This document shows, in pieces, positions 53,363-62,169 of a stretch of DNA of 64,000 nt. The notes under the pieces were generated by a model. It saw nothing but the letters and a program-made list of their open reading frames with translations, was not told the origin of the DNA and searched no databases. The position numbers and the translations under genes were made by a program. Source of the DNA: Desulfosoma sp. (GTDB taxonomy: Bacteria; Desulfobacterota; Syntrophobacteria; Syntrophobacterales; DSM-9756); the NCBI GenBank assembly GCA_037481875.1, contig JBBFKY010000004.1, positions 232,893-296,892 of the forward strand, written 5' to 3'. Numbering within the stretch: the first letter of the stretch is position 1; every line of letters starts with the position of its first letter.

Positions 53363-53977
53363 CTACACGGGGCGAGGTCCCTCGGTGGGGCTTTCAGCGC
53401 GTCGCACAATCACTTCATCGACCAGACCGTAGTCCTTGGCCTGGAACCCCGACATATAAAAATCCCGGTCCGTGTCCTTTTCAATCTGTTCCAGAGGCCT
53501 TCCCGTGTGATGCATCAAAATTTTGTTCAGCTCTTCACGCAGGCGAAGGATTTCTCGAGCCTGAATATCCACGTCCGTGGCTTGTCCCTGAAATCCTCCC
53601 ATGGGTTGGTGCAGCATAATACGGGCATGGGGTAGAGCGTAACGCTTCCCCTTGACACCGGCGGCCAGGAGCACGGCCGCCATACTCGCCGCCTGACCCA
53701 TGCACAGCGTGGATACGTTTGGCTTGATGTATTGCATGGTGTCGTAAATGGCGAGACCGGCCGTCACCAGCCCTCCCGGAGAATTGATGTAAAAATGAAT
53801 GTCCTTGTCCGGATCTTCAGATTCTAGAAAGAGCATTTGCGCAATGATCACGTTGGCCACTTCATCGGTAATGGCTGTGCCTAAAAAAATGATGCGGTCC
53901 CTGAGAAGGCGTGAATAAATGTCAAAGGCCCTCTCACCACGACTGCTCTGTTCAATGACAATGGGAATCAAAGACAT
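53363..53977 (-). CDS. clpP: ATP-dependent Clp protease proteolytic subunit
   Basis: A 204-residue serine peptidase forming the ClpP tetradecamer. The catalytic Ser is in [13 protein letters not shown], His in [12 protein letters not shown] and Asp in DTDRDFYMS. The short N-terminus begins [28 protein letters not shown] 53977 has a GGGAGG site; an upstream extension in frame overlaps tig and is discarded. It lies 17 bases after trigger factor. Confidence 0.97.
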   Translation of the reverse strand: MSLIPIVIEQSSRGERAFDIYSRLLRDRIIFLGTAITDEVANVIIAQMLFLESEDPDKDIHFYINSPGGLVTAGLAIYDTMQYIKPNVSTLCMGQAASMAAVLLAAGVKGKRYALPHARIMLHQPMGGFQGQATDVDIQAREILRLREELNKILMHHTGRPLEQIEKDTDRDFYMSGFQAKDYGLVDEVIVRRAESPTEGPRPV

Positions 53978-53994
53978 GACACTGCCTCCCAACC

Positions 53995-55305
53995 TCAACT
54001 CGCCGTCGCCTCGCCACCGGCTTTGGCCACGGCGTGATCTTCCAGTAATCGAAAAACCTTTTCTTCCAGCTTTTGCTGACACATTTCCGCCACGATGGTG
54101 CTGTCTTGGTATTCCGTTTTGACTTGCTCCGGCGTTGTTCGATACATGCGAGCCACTTCCGTGTAGACGCTATCTTTTTCGTCTTCACTCAGTTCCAAGT
54201 TTTCCTGCGCTGCAATCTGTTCCACGATCAAACGCCAGCGAATATCCCTTTCTGCGCCGGGGCGTTGGTCCGCACGGACTTCCGGAGTGTAAAATCGGCT
54301 GGGATCGATCTTGAGTCCCTGAGCCGTCAGTTGATGCACAAAATGCTGAATTCGTCGATCCACCTCTCGATCCACCACTTTTTCAGGAACATCAAAGGAC
54401 GTCTTGCTCAGCAGCTGTTCCATAATGGCTTCTCGAAGGCGCTGTTTGGCCGCCTGTTGGGCGGCTCGAGTGAGCCTTTCACGGAGCGATTCCTTGAGGG
54501 CTTCTACCGAAGCATGACCGCCCACTTTTTGGGCAAACGCGTCATTCAGTTCGGGCAAAATCTTTTCTTTGATCTCCTTTACGGTCACCTCAAAGTGCAC
54601 CGTTTTTCCCGCCAGATCCCGACTTTCTGCGTCTTCGGGAAAATGCAAGTCAAATTCCAGAGTTTCACCCGCACGATGCCCCACAATATGCTGATCGAAG
54701 TCCGGATGAATCCTCTGAGAACCCAGTTCGACATAAAAATTCTTGTTGACGCCTTTTTCAAAAAGGGCTCCGTCCACAAAAGGGATCACATCCACAATGG
54801 CATAGTCTCCCCACTGAGCCGGACGGTCCTCCTGAAGGGATCGAATTTCCGCGTGTCTTTCCTGCAGGGCCTTCAGTTCTGCTTCCACCCTTTCATCGGT
54901 AATTTCCTCAGGGGGTGCCGCCTCCACCTCCAGACCCAAATAGTCCTTGACCTCAAAGATTGGACGAACCTCCACAATGGCAGCATAGGAAAAGGATCCA
55001 TCGGGTTCAAACCGGTAATCCTCCACATCCCCTTCCATCATGGGCTTCAGGTCCGTTTGTTTCAAAGCATCAGGATAAGTTTCCTGAATGATGTGATTGG
55101 AAACCTCCCCTTGAATCGTTTTTCCGTAGTAAGATTCAAGGATTTTCCGCGGGACCTTCCCGGGGCGAAAACCTTTGAGGCGCACCTGTCGGCTGAGCTG
55201 CTTGTAGCGCTTATCCAGTTCTTTTTTAACGGCTTGAGGTTCAACAACAACATGCAGCTTTTTCTGGGTCGGCCCCAGGTCGGTCACGGTGACTTTCATT
55301 TCCAC
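53995..55305 (-). CDS. tig: trigger factor chaperone
   Basis: A 436-residue ribosome-associated chaperone with peptidyl-prolyl isomerase activity. The N-terminal ribosome-binding signature is near residues 40-52 ([16 protein letters not shown]). The PPIase domain follows ([19 protein letters not shown]), and the C-terminal helical chaperone domain is present. A GTG at 55305 sits 7 bases from AAGGAAGG; an ATG two codons on (55299) and a TTG two codons earlier are alternatives. The tig-clpP order, with clpX and lon next, is a classic arrangement. Confidence 0.95.
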   Translation of the reverse strand: MEMKVTVTDLGPTQKKLHVVVEPQAVKKELDKRYKQLSRQVRLKGFRPGKVPRKILESYYGKTIQGEVSNHIIQETYPDALKQTDLKPMMEGDVEDYRFEPDGSFSYAAIVEVRPIFEVKDYLGLEVEAAPPEEITDERVEAELKALQERHAEIRSLQEDRPAQWGDYAIVDVIPFVDGALFEKGVNKNFYVELGSQRIHPDFDQHIVGHRAGETLEFDLHFPEDAESRDLAGKTVHFEVTVKEIKEKILPELNDAFAQKVGGHASVEALKESLRERLTRAAQQAAKQRLREAIMEQLLSKTSFDVPEKVVDREVDRRIQHFVHQLTAQGLKIDPSRFYTPEVRADQRPGAERDIRWRLIVEQIAAQENLELSEDEKDSVYTEVARMYRTTPEQVKTEYQDSTIVAEMCQQKLEEKVFRLLEDHAVAKAGGEATAS

Positions 55306-55410
55306 GGTCAAACCTTCCTTCTGTTTTCGCTTAGCTTTCCCTGGCCCTTTTTTTCAAAAGGTCACCCAAAACGTCCTGGATTCAATCCGGTTGATAAGCA
55401 CGTTCGCGCA

Positions 55411-55451
55411 AAAACGAAACGAAGTTAGAAGCCCAATGGGACTAACTTCGT
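55411..55451 (-). terminator. terminator after tRNA-Leu
   Basis: Ten-base arms ACGAAGTTAG / CTAACTTCGT with a 13-nt loop, followed on the minus strand by TTCGTTTTTG. It lies about 70 bases downstream of tRNA-Leu. Confidence 0.85.
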
Positions 55452-55521
55452 CATATCCACGGTCAGGCGGTGGCCGATTCGGCCCATCCTTTTTTGGACA
55501 AGATGGTCAAGGCGGCTCGGG

Positions 55522-55603
55522 TGCGAGAGGGGGGAGTCGAACCCCCAAGCCCGAGGGCGCTGGATCCTAAGTCCAGTGCGTTTGCCAGTTCCGCCACTCT
55601 CGC
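55522..55603 (-). tRNA. tRNA-Leu (TAG)
   Basis: 82 nt without CCA. The acceptor stem is GCGAGAG / CTCTCGC, the D-arm TGGCGGAACTGGCAAACGC is typical of Leu, the anticodon loop CTTAGGA gives TAG, and a long variable arm (GCGCCCTCGGGCTT) precedes the T-arm GGGGGTTCGACTCCCCC. The 3' CCA is not encoded (ACCC follows), unlike the other two tRNAs. Confidence 0.95.
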
Positions 55604-55855
55604 GAAATCGTCCGGCGCAGCACAGGCTCTTCTAATCGTTCCTCAGGCACAGTGTCAAGGGAAAAGGAATCAATAGGTTAGCCGCCCTGTTTGAAGAGCG
55701 GAGCGATCAAGAAAAAAGGTGCATCAAAGAGTGTTCATCGAGGAAGAAAATATGTACAATGGTTCCAAGTCGACGCTTCGACGCAGGTGTATGGAGGATG
55801 CCTCAGCGCGGAATCGTTCAGAAAATGGGCATGTGGAAACAAGGAGGTGGCATTC

Positions 55856-56047
55856 ATGGTCGTGTATCGCCGCAAGGAAGACAGTCAGACATGGCATTGG
55901 TGTTCCAATTGCAGTCAGTACCCCACGGGTCAGGACATTATCAAGAGGCAGAGTCGGCCCGAGTATGGGGAATTTTGTAGCGAATGCACTGTCAAAGAGC
56001 AGACGGGGGACTGCAAGTCCGATTCCTTCTTTTCCGTGCGCAAATGA
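55856..56047 (+). CDS. small conserved zinc-ribbon-like protein
   Basis: A 63-residue protein beginning MVVYRRKEDSQTWHWCSNC. Two CxxC pairs (CSNC and CSEC, about 28 residues apart) suggest a zinc knuckle, with one further cysteine after them. A perfect AAGGAGG lies 8 bases before the ATG, which fixes the start well inside a longer open frame. Similar short sequences recur in Desulfobacterota, as far as I recall. Function unknown; a zinc-binding adaptor or nucleic-acid contact is plausible. Confidence 0.75.
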   Translation: MVVYRRKEDSQTWHWCSNCSQYPTGQDIIKRQSRPEYGEFCSECTVKEQTGDCKSDSFFSVRK

Positions 56048-56107
56048 TACAGGGTGGTGCGGGCAAGCCAAGCCTTTTCGGGTTTTTGGGGCGGCCGGAG
56101 GTGTGAC

Positions 56108-56740
56108 ATGAAAAGGCGGTTTCATGTCCTTCCTGGAGGAAAATCTCTTAGAGCCGGCGGATTCCTGCAGCCCATGAGGCTTTATCGTGCGTACTCCATT
56201 ACCGAACTGGAAAAGGATCAAGTCACCTACTACGGGGTTCGGCTCAATTGGTACCGTCTGGACAGAACCGACCCCGTGCTTCCCATGGAAAACCTCATTG
56301 CGGGTTATGACAAGCTTGACGAGCGACAAAGGCGCCAGGCTTTGGAAGAGGTTTTACGGTACCTTACGGAAGAAGAGGTCTGGGGTCTGAGAACGTACTT
56401 ACGCGAAAAGCATGGTCTGGAGGTGATGGCCGAAGAGGTGCCTTTGCCCCTTGAGGTGCTCACGGGGCCTTTTTATTCCCCTTACGGTGAGGTGTTCGAA
56501 TTTCTGGAGTTGTCCGAGCAGGAAGGCTATTCGCTGCCTTACAAGATCTGGGGCTTTTATTCGCTTCGAGGATGCCTGAGCGGGCCGAACGTGGCCAAAG
56601 GTGTTCAGTTCCTGCAAAAGGCTTTGGAAAAACTTCAAACACCCCAAACATTTTCCACCAAGGATCTGGAAGGGGTTGTCAAAGCCTTGTATTTCGAAGA
56701 TGGCCTGGTGGTAACGTCTCGAGGCCGAGAAGCACCTTGA
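56108..56740 (+). CDS. hypothetical protein
   Basis: A 210-residue soluble protein I do not recognise. It begins MKRRFHVLPGGKSLRAGG and has a mid-region with many charged residues (MENLIAGYDKLDERQRRQALEEVLRYLTEEEVWGLRTYLREKHG). The C-terminal third is helical (GVQFLQKALEKLQ). A GGAGG site precedes the ATG. There is no signal peptide or membrane helix. It follows the zinc-ribbon gene by 60 bases and is convergent with the phosphofructokinase gene. Confidence 0.65.
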   Translation: MKRRFHVLPGGKSLRAGGFLQPMRLYRAYSITELEKDQVTYYGVRLNWYRLDRTDPVLPMENLIAGYDKLDERQRRQALEEVLRYLTEEEVWGLRTYLREKHGLEVMAEEVPLPLEVLTGPFYSPYGEVFEFLELSEQEGYSLPYKIWGFYSLRGCLSGPNVAKGVQFLQKALEKLQTPQTFSTKDLEGVVKALYFEDGLVVTSRGREAP

Positions 56741-56744
56741 GAAA

Positions 56745-56791
56745 AAGGGGCTGGAGATGCGGGTGTGAAGCAAACCCGTGCCCAGCCCCTT
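56745..56791. terminator. bidirectional terminator between the hypothetical gene and PFK
   Basis: Outer stem AAGGGGCTGG / CCAGCCCCTT with an inner CGGGT / ACCCG hairpin. On the minus strand it is followed by a T-run (TTTTTC), so it is a good terminator for PFK; on the plus strand the T-run is weak. Confidence 0.8.
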
Positions 56792-56797
56792 CATTGT

Positions 56798-57973
56798 TCA
56801 GTACAAGAACATGGGTTTACCCATGACGTGGCGCACCTTCGGGCGGTAGTTTTCCACGTCGTAGAGTTCGTGCACATCCACGCGTTTTTGTCCCGAAACC
56901 ACGATGCTCACTGGCATGTCCGTGTAAATGCCTTTGCTGAGTGCCACCATGCGGCCGAAGTTTCTTCTGAGGGCCAAATCCACGGCCATATTGGCGAAAT
57001 TGACCGCTACCATGAGATCCAAAGAATCCGGCGCTCCACTTCTCATGAGGTAGGAGAGCTGCTGGTAGATGATGTCTTGGCCTGTAAGCTTTTTAAGAAT
57101 CTCGCCGGTGATCAGGCCGATACCGCCAAGCTTTTTGTGACCGTAGGCGTCTTCTTCGCCACGTTCCACAATCGTTCCGGTCATCATCCGAGCCCCTTCG
57201 CTGATGGTCATCATGGCGTAATTGCTTGGATTGTTCTTTTTATCTTCCATAATCAACGTCGCCAATCTTTCGGGATCAAAGGGCACCTCGCTGATGATGG
57301 CTCGATCCGCGCCAGCAAGGTAGGCACTGATGAGAGACGTTTCTCCGCAATGACGCCCGAAAAGTTCAATGACTCCGATGCGTTCATGGGATCCTGTGGA
57401 CGTTCTCAAGGCGTGAATGAAGTTGACACTCCGCGTCACCGCCGTGGAAAAACCGATACAATAGTCGGTACCAAAAACATCGTTGTCCATGGTCTTAGGG
57501 ACCGCCAGTACCGGAAAGCCCTCCTGGTGTAACCGAACGGCATAACTTAGAGTGTCATCCCCGCCGATGGCCACCAGGCAATCGACGCCGAGTTTGTCCA
57601 AGTTGTTGAGCACATGGGATGTGAGATCTTTCTTCTCCCCTTCGGAACGGAACTGAGATGCCAAGAAGGGAGGCGCTTCCTTAAGCCGCACGGCCGCGGG
57701 GTTGGTTCGAGAAGTGTGCAGGTAGGTTCCGCCTGTACGGTCTATGGTGCGGACCGTGTTCTTTTCCAGCCATTGAAAGCATTTGGAGAATGTTTCCGAA
57801 TCTTCGGGATTGTAGTCGACAAGCCCTGCCCAGCCTCGGCGAATGCCGAGGACGCGAAAGCCCTCCTCGACACATCGATACACCAAAATTTTGATACAGG
57901 GATTGAGCCCGGGGACATCGCCTCCCCCCGTGAGGATGCCGATGGTGTGGATGGGTTTCAGCTCATAGACCAT
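56798..57973 (-). CDS. 6-phosphofructokinase, pyrophosphate-type
   Basis: A 391-residue PFK of the PfkA superfamily, phosphorylating fructose 6-phosphate. The sequence has [13 protein letters not shown] at the N-terminus, GGDDTL at 137-142 and PKTMDND at 159-165. ATP-PFKs have GGDGS and PGTIDND; the Asp and Lys seen here are the residues that mark PPi-dependent enzymes. Further matches are [14 protein letters not shown] and MISEGA-like [12 protein letters not shown] 57973 has GAGGAGG. It would make the reaction reversible with PPi, usable in glycolysis and gluconeogenesis. Phosphoryl donor is inferred from two residues. Confidence 0.9.
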   Translation of the reverse strand: MVYELKPIHTIGILTGGGDVPGLNPCIKILVYRCVEEGFRVLGIRRGWAGLVDYNPEDSETFSKCFQWLEKNTVRTIDRTGGTYLHTSRTNPAAVRLKEAPPFLASQFRSEGEKKDLTSHVLNNLDKLGVDCLVAIGGDDTLSYAVRLHQEGFPVLAVPKTMDNDVFGTDYCIGFSTAVTRSVNFIHALRTSTGSHERIGVIELFGRHCGETSLISAYLAGADRAIISEVPFDPERLATLIMEDKKNNPSNYAMMTISEGARMMTGTIVERGEEDAYGHKKLGGIGLITGEILKKLTGQDIIYQQLSYLMRSGAPDSLDLMVAVNFANMAVDLALRRNFGRMVALSKGIYTDMPVSIVVSGQKRVDVHELYDVENYRPKVRHVMGKPMFLY

Positions 57974-58174
57974 GGCAGCACCTCCTCTTTGTTGAGGCAA
58001 TACTCGAGTCACTCCATGGGAATGGCGAAAAAGATTTCCATTCTACTGTATACGAAGCTTGGACAACCGCAAAGGGAGTCCTTTACGAATAAAGCGGCGA
58101 TTGATAAAAAAACGGCTTGGGATTTTGGTTTGGAGTGACGAAAGACTCGTCAAATGCAAAGAGGTGGGATGAAG

Positions 58175-58618
58175 ATGTCGGATAAAGAAGTCCATGATTT
58201 TTGGCAGCATCATTCAGAAAAATTTCTGGAAATGGCCTTAAGAACGGATCGCATGGAATCTCTCGCACATGCCGATGGTCACGGAATGAAAAAAGGCTCG
58301 TGCGGAGACACGGTAGAGTTTTTCGTCGTCACCGACCCTGATGGAGCCATACAACGCGTGGCATTTCAAGTCCAGGGGTGCCTCAATACCGTTGCCTGTG
58401 CCAATACCGTTTGTGAACTCATGGAAGGAAAGTTTTTGGAAGACGCCTGGGACCTGACGCCGGAACAGGTCGTCGAATACCTTGAGACTCTTCCAAAGCA
58501 TGAACACCACTGCGCAGAACTGGCGGTGGGTGCCTTTTACCTGGCTATTGCCGATGTGCACCGAAAGAAAAAGGAACCCTGGAAGAAAATCTACGGAAGA
58601 AGCGACGAGAGCCACTGA
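58175..58618 (+). CDS. IscU/NifU-type iron-sulfur cluster assembly scaffold
   Basis: A 147-residue protein. The three scaffold cysteines are present at C43 (GSCGDTVEFF), C69 (QGCLNTVACANTVCELM) and C113 (HHCAELAVGAFY), with the regulatory Asp at D45. Additional cysteines are at 75 and 80. ATG 58175 is 6 bases after GAGGTGGG; upstream ATGs at 58154 and 58169 are weaker. No NifS is adjacent. It would assemble clusters for the many Fe-S proteins of such an organism. The 3' end overlaps the convergent B12-fold gene by 28 bases. Confidence 0.88.
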   Translation: MSDKEVHDFWQHHSEKFLEMALRTDRMESLAHADGHGMKKGSCGDTVEFFVVTDPDGAIQRVAFQVQGCLNTVACANTVCELMEGKFLEDAWDLTPEQVVEYLETLPKHEHHCAELAVGAFYLAIADVHRKKKEPWKKIYGRSDESH

Positions 58619-59133
58619 AGAAAAGAGGCTACGTCGTCAAAGACTTTATGGATACCCGTGCGTCGAGCAAAATCAGGATCCCATTGAAAGACGGGCCCAC
58701 CGGCCGCAACAATCACACCTTGAGGAAGCCCTTGAACAATGGCGGCCACAAGGGGTTCAGCATCGGCGCGAAGCACGGTCAGCCCCAAAATATCAGGCGG
58801 GTCTCGGCGACACGCCTCAAGGATCTCCTCGGGAGTACACAAAAGCCCTAAGCGAACTGTCTGCGCCCCTACAGCTTGAGCCGCAGCCGCGATGACCTCA
58901 AGACCGTTTCCCCAACCGTCGTCGATGGTTGCTAGAGCAATCTTCGGAAAACTGCCGAGAGGCGGTCGCGCTTCAAGCGGGACGGTTTCCAGAAGTCTCT
59001 GAAGATCTTCCAGATCTCGAAGGACATTCCATCGCCCGGGCAGCCGGTGAAGGCGCCAATGATGAACGCGGTCGAGAAGGTGCGCTTTAAAGTCTTGCCA
59101 GGATACACTCTGAGGCGGGTCAACGAGGCTCAT
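58591..59133 (-). CDS. B12-binding-fold protein lacking the axial histidine
   Basis: A 180-residue protein. Residues about 63-178 look like a cobalamin-binding Rossmann domain: IALATIDDGWGNGLEVIAAAAQAVG, then LLCTPEEILEACRRDPPDILGLTVL and VIVAAGGPVF. At the position of DxHxxG, which ligates the cobalt, the sequence reads DDGWGNG (71-77), so the lower axial His is absent. It may bind another cofactor or a base-on cobamide. The N-terminal 60 residues are helical. It overlaps rdgB by 14 nt and the scaffold gene at its 3' end. The role is open. Confidence 0.65.
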   Translation of the reverse strand: MSLVDPPQSVSWQDFKAHLLDRVHHWRLHRLPGRWNVLRDLEDLQRLLETVPLEARPPLGSFPKIALATIDDGWGNGLEVIAAAAQAVGAQTVRLGLLCTPEEILEACRRDPPDILGLTVLRADAEPLVAAIVQGLPQGVIVAAGGPVFQWDPDFARRTGIHKVFDDVASFLQWLSSLLP

Positions 59134-59785
59134 GCATACAGATGCCTTCTGAAAGCAGCCTCTTTTCTTCCGCCAACCTTTGGCGCAACCAGACCAACAC
59201 CTTGTCGAATTCGTCCCGCAATTCCCGTAAGGCTCGTCCCCGATGGCTCACCGCCGCCTTCTCTTCCGGTGTCATTTCCGCAAACGTCTTCCCTGCCGGC
59301 GGGTAATAAAAAAGGGGATCATAGCCAAATCCAAAACCACCTCGAGGTTCCGTGGTGATTTCCCCTTCGCATACGGCCTCATAGGTCAGGGCCGGACCTG
59401 TCGGTACGGCAAGCGAAAGGACACACACAAACCGGGCTTTACGATGGGTTTGGCCCTTCATGGCCTCAAGAAGCTTGCGGTTGTTGTCGGCATCCGTGGC
59501 GTTCTCGCCGGCGTATCGAGCGGAATGCACACCTGGCGCTCCACCCAAAGCTTCGACTTCCAAGCCGGAGTCGTCGGCCAGAGCCGGAAGCCCTAGAACG
59601 CGGGCTGTAAAAAGCGCTTTCTTGTAAGCATTTTCCTCAAAAGTTCGGCCGTCTTCTCGAGGTTCCGGCAGCGGGCCGAAATCCGTCACATCTCGAACCT
59701 CTACGGGAAAGCCCTCTAAAAGGGCTCGAATCTCCGCGGACTTTGCACGATTTCGAGTGGCAATGACCAGAGTTACGGTTTCCAT
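59120..59785 (-). CDS. rdgB: XTP/dITP pyrophosphatase (HAM1 family)
   Basis: A 221-residue house-cleaning enzyme hydrolysing non-canonical purine triphosphates. The N-terminal LVIATRNRAKSAEIRALL, TFEENAYKKALF, ADDSGLEVEALGGAPGVHSARYAG and the closing FGYDPLFYYPPAGKTFAEM and SHRGRAL are all HAM1 signatures. It includes an extra C-terminal tail of about 25 residues (LRQRLAEEKRLLSEG). It is followed at its end by the B12-fold gene with a small overlap. Confidence 0.96.
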   Translation of the reverse strand: METVTLVIATRNRAKSAEIRALLEGFPVEVRDVTDFGPLPEPREDGRTFEENAYKKALFTARVLGLPALADDSGLEVEALGGAPGVHSARYAGENATDADNNRKLLEAMKGQTHRKARFVCVLSLAVPTGPALTYEAVCEGEITTEPRGGFGFGYDPLFYYPPAGKTFAEMTPEEKAAVSHRGRALRELRDEFDKVLVWLRQRLAEEKRLLSEGICMHEPR

Positions 59786-59812
59786 GACGGCGTACGTGCC
59801 TCCTTGAAGCCT

Positions 59813-60598
59813 TTAGGCTGACGAGGCGTGAGACGTGGAAGTTTCTTCCGCATCCGACGCCTCGGCCTCTTCTTTCTTTTCAAAGAAATGAGCAATCCAG
59901 ACACTCATTTCGTAGAGAATAAGCAAGGGAATAGCCATAAGAATCTGAGTAAAAACGTCGGGTGGTGTCAAAATGGCCGCCCCAATAAAGATGATAAGGA
60001 TAGCGTACTTTCTATGCTTTTTAAGAAAACTCGCTTTGACCAGCCCCAGTTTTGCCAGAAAGAAGGTGACCAAGGGCATTTCAAACACGAGCCCAAAGGC
60101 AATGAGAAGCCGCGTGGCAAAAGAAAGAAATTCTTTGGTGCTGATCATGGGGGCGATGAATTCCGTGGCAAAAGAAGTAAAAAACTGAAATCCATAAGGA
60201 AAAACGATAAGATAACCGAAAGCGGCACCACCGATAAAGAAAATTGTAGACAAGATGACAATGGGGTAAAGATAGCGGCGTTCGTGCTCATAGAGGCCAG
60301 GGGCCACAAAACGCCAAAACTGGTAAAGAATGACCGGAATCGCCAAGGCCACACCACCGAGAAAAGAAACTCTAATATAGGTCATAAAGGCTTCGTGTGG
60401 CGCCGTATAGATGAGCTTCTGATGCCCGTCTTTGGGTAGGGCTTGCAGTAGGGGCTGCATAAGCCAAGAAAAGATCTTTTCCTTAAAGAAATAGGAAATG
60501 ACAAACCCGACACCCACGGCAATGGCGCAAATAATAAGCCGTCGTCGCAGCTCCTCCAGATGTTCCGTGAACGGCATTTTATCAGAAGGCTGACTCAT
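59813..60598 (-). CDS. tatC: Sec-independent protein translocase TatC
   Basis: A 261-residue inner-membrane protein with six transmembrane segments. The N-terminal [14 protein letters not shown] carries the conserved cytoplasmic loop Glu, and [16 protein letters not shown] and [11 protein letters not shown] are further TatC signatures. It recognises twin-arginine signals. The ATG overlaps the tatB stop by 4 nt. Its C-terminal tail is acidic with Ala/Ser/Glu. Gene order tatA-tatB-tatC is complete. Confidence 0.96.
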   Translation of the reverse strand: MSQPSDKMPFTEHLEELRRRLIICAIAVGVGFVISYFFKEKIFSWLMQPLLQALPKDGHQKLIYTAPHEAFMTYIRVSFLGGVALAIPVILYQFWRFVAPGLYEHERRYLYPIVILSTIFFIGGAAFGYLIVFPYGFQFFTSFATEFIAPMISTKEFLSFATRLLIAFGLVFEMPLVTFFLAKLGLVKASFLKKHRKYAILIIFIGAAILTPPDVFTQILMAIPLLILYEMSVWIAHFFEKKEEAEASDAEETSTSHASSA

Positions 60599-60975
60599 GG
60601 GACTTTTCGATTCTCTGCGGTTTCACTCTGAGGTTCCGTCTCTTTCGGCACTTCGGTCTCTGTCTTGGATCCTTCGGCCACCGTTCCTTGCTGTGGGGTC
60701 GTCTCAGGGGCTGATTCAACCTTGACGGCCTCCGGCTTGATGGATGAGCTCAAATTTTCCAACATGATTTGGCTTTGGGCCGTGCGGAATTCCTTTTTCA
60801 GCTCCTGGACCGTCTCATCCTGCTCAAAGGTGCTCTTAAGGTCGCTTGTGGCCTTTCGAAATTCCGCCAACCCTCGACCTAGAGCCCGAGCAAGATCCGG
60901 CAGCTTTCCCGGTCCCACCACGATAAGTGCGATAAAAAGAATCAGGAGGAGTTCCTGAAACCCCATGCCGAACAT
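60595..60975 (-). CDS. tatB: Sec-independent protein translocase TatB
   Basis: A 126-residue protein with an N-terminal transmembrane helix ([23 protein letters not shown], the Glu at about 8 is TatB-typical) and an amphipathic helix [21 protein letters not shown]. The C-terminus is Pro/Glu-rich. It starts one base after tatA stops and overlaps tatC by 4. It mediates signal-peptide transfer from TatC to TatA. Confidence 0.93.
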   Translation of the reverse strand: MFGMGFQELLLILFIALIVVGPGKLPDLARALGRGLAEFRKATSDLKSTFEQDETVQELKKEFRTAQSQIMLENLSSSIKPEAVKVESAPETTPQQGTVAEGSKTETEVPKETEPQSETAENRKVP

Positions 60976-60976
60976 T

Positions 60977-61201
60977 TCATACCCCCTTGGAATCCGGTGG
61001 CTCTGACGGCTCTACGTGTTCCGACAGCTCATGGTATTGGGCTTCCCGCACATCAGGTTTTTCGACCTGGAAACCTTTCTTGAACTCGGTGACACTTTCG
61101 CCCAGAGCTTTGCCCACTTGGGCGAGGCGCTTTCCACCATAAATAAAAATCACGATGCCCAGTATGAGGAGCAATTCCGTGGGGCCCAAACCAAAAACCA
61201 T
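60977..61201 (-). CDS. tatA: Sec-independent protein translocase TatA
   Basis: A 74-residue protein. The short N-terminal membrane helix ([24 protein letters not shown]) is followed by the amphipathic FKKG helix ([15 protein letters not shown]) and a charged tail. TatA forms the pore. It is the first gene of the tatABC operon. Confidence 0.95.
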   Translation of the reverse strand: MVFGLGPTELLLILGIVIFIYGGKRLAQVGKALGESVTEFKKGFQVEKPDVREAQYHELSEHVEPSEPPDSKGV

Positions 61202-61305
61202 GGATCCTTTCCTCTTAGTCCATGCCGCCTTCGATCGTTCGATTTTCGTCCTTTGATATCAGCCTTTCAATGTCTCAGGGATGGGATCACCTCCATGCTT
61301 GCTTT

Positions 61306-62154
61306 TTACTTCGTCGCGTAGCTATGCAAGCCGCTCAGCAAAAAATTTACACCAAAATAGGTGAAGAGGACTGAACAGAATCCAACAACCGACAACCAAG
61401 CCACCCTCGGCCCTCTCCAACCCCGCACCGCCCTCGCATGAAGCACCGTAGCATAAATAAGCCACGTGATCAGAGACCAGGTTTCCTTGGGATCCCAACT
61501 CCAATAGGATCCCCATGCCGAATCGGCCCACACGGACCCGGTGATGATGCCGATGGAAAGCCAGAAGAACCCGAAAAGGATAACCTGGTAATTGAATTCA
61601 TCCAGTTCTCGAGCGCTGGGAAAAAGACTGGCGGAAAGGAGGGACCATGGCCGTCCTTCTTTTCTTCTGCGCCAGAGGTAGGCAAGGCTTAAACCGAAGG
61701 AAATAGCGAAGGCGCCGTAGCCCATAAAGCAGGTGACCACATGGGCGATAAGCCAGTTGCTCTTGAGGGCCGGCACCAAAGGTTGAATCTTGGAAACCAC
61801 GTCAGGGGAAAACGACGCGTAGGCCATGGCCAGAAAAGCGATACCGGTCGGTACAAATCCAAGGGCACGGTGGCCCATCTTCCTTTCAAATACGACATAG
61901 ATAAGGACCAGAACCCAAGAGCCGAAGACAAGGGATTCATAGAGGTTGGAAAGAGGGGCGTGGCCGAAACCAAGATCGTAGGATTCTTTCCAACGAAGCG
62001 CGATACCCGCGGTTTGAATGAGAAGAGTGACGAGCGCGCACCCTGTGCCCCAGGAAAGCAGTCTCGGTTTCTGAAAGGTGACCCCCGCCAGATAGACGGT
62101 TGTGGTCAGAAGATAAGCAAATGTCGTGACTCCAAGAAGAATGGAACTGTTCAT
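61306..62154 (-). CDS. ccsA: cytochrome c biogenesis protein CcsA/ResC-like
   Basis: A 282-residue polytopic membrane protein with eight or so helices. The heme-handling WWD motif is the Trp-rich GSYWSWDPKETWSLITW, flanked by conserved His residues (AHVVTCFMGYGAF upstream, LHARAVRGWRG downstream). System II cytochrome c maturation exports heme and joins it to CxxCH apocytochromes with ResB. It follows resB by 15 bases on the minus strand. It would mature the tetraheme cytochrome in this window. Confidence 0.93.
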   Translation of the reverse strand: MNSSILLGVTTFAYLLTTTVYLAGVTFQKPRLLSWGTGCALVTLLIQTAGIALRWKESYDLGFGHAPLSNLYESLVFGSWVLVLIYVVFERKMGHRALGFVPTGIAFLAMAYASFSPDVVSKIQPLVPALKSNWLIAHVVTCFMGYGAFAISFGLSLAYLWRRRKEGRPWSLLSASLFPSARELDEFNYQVILFGFFWLSIGIITGSVWADSAWGSYWSWDPKETWSLITWLIYATVLHARAVRGWRGPRVAWLSVVGFCSVLFTYFGVNFLLSGLHSYATK

Positions 62155-62169
62155 GGCGCGCTATGTCCC

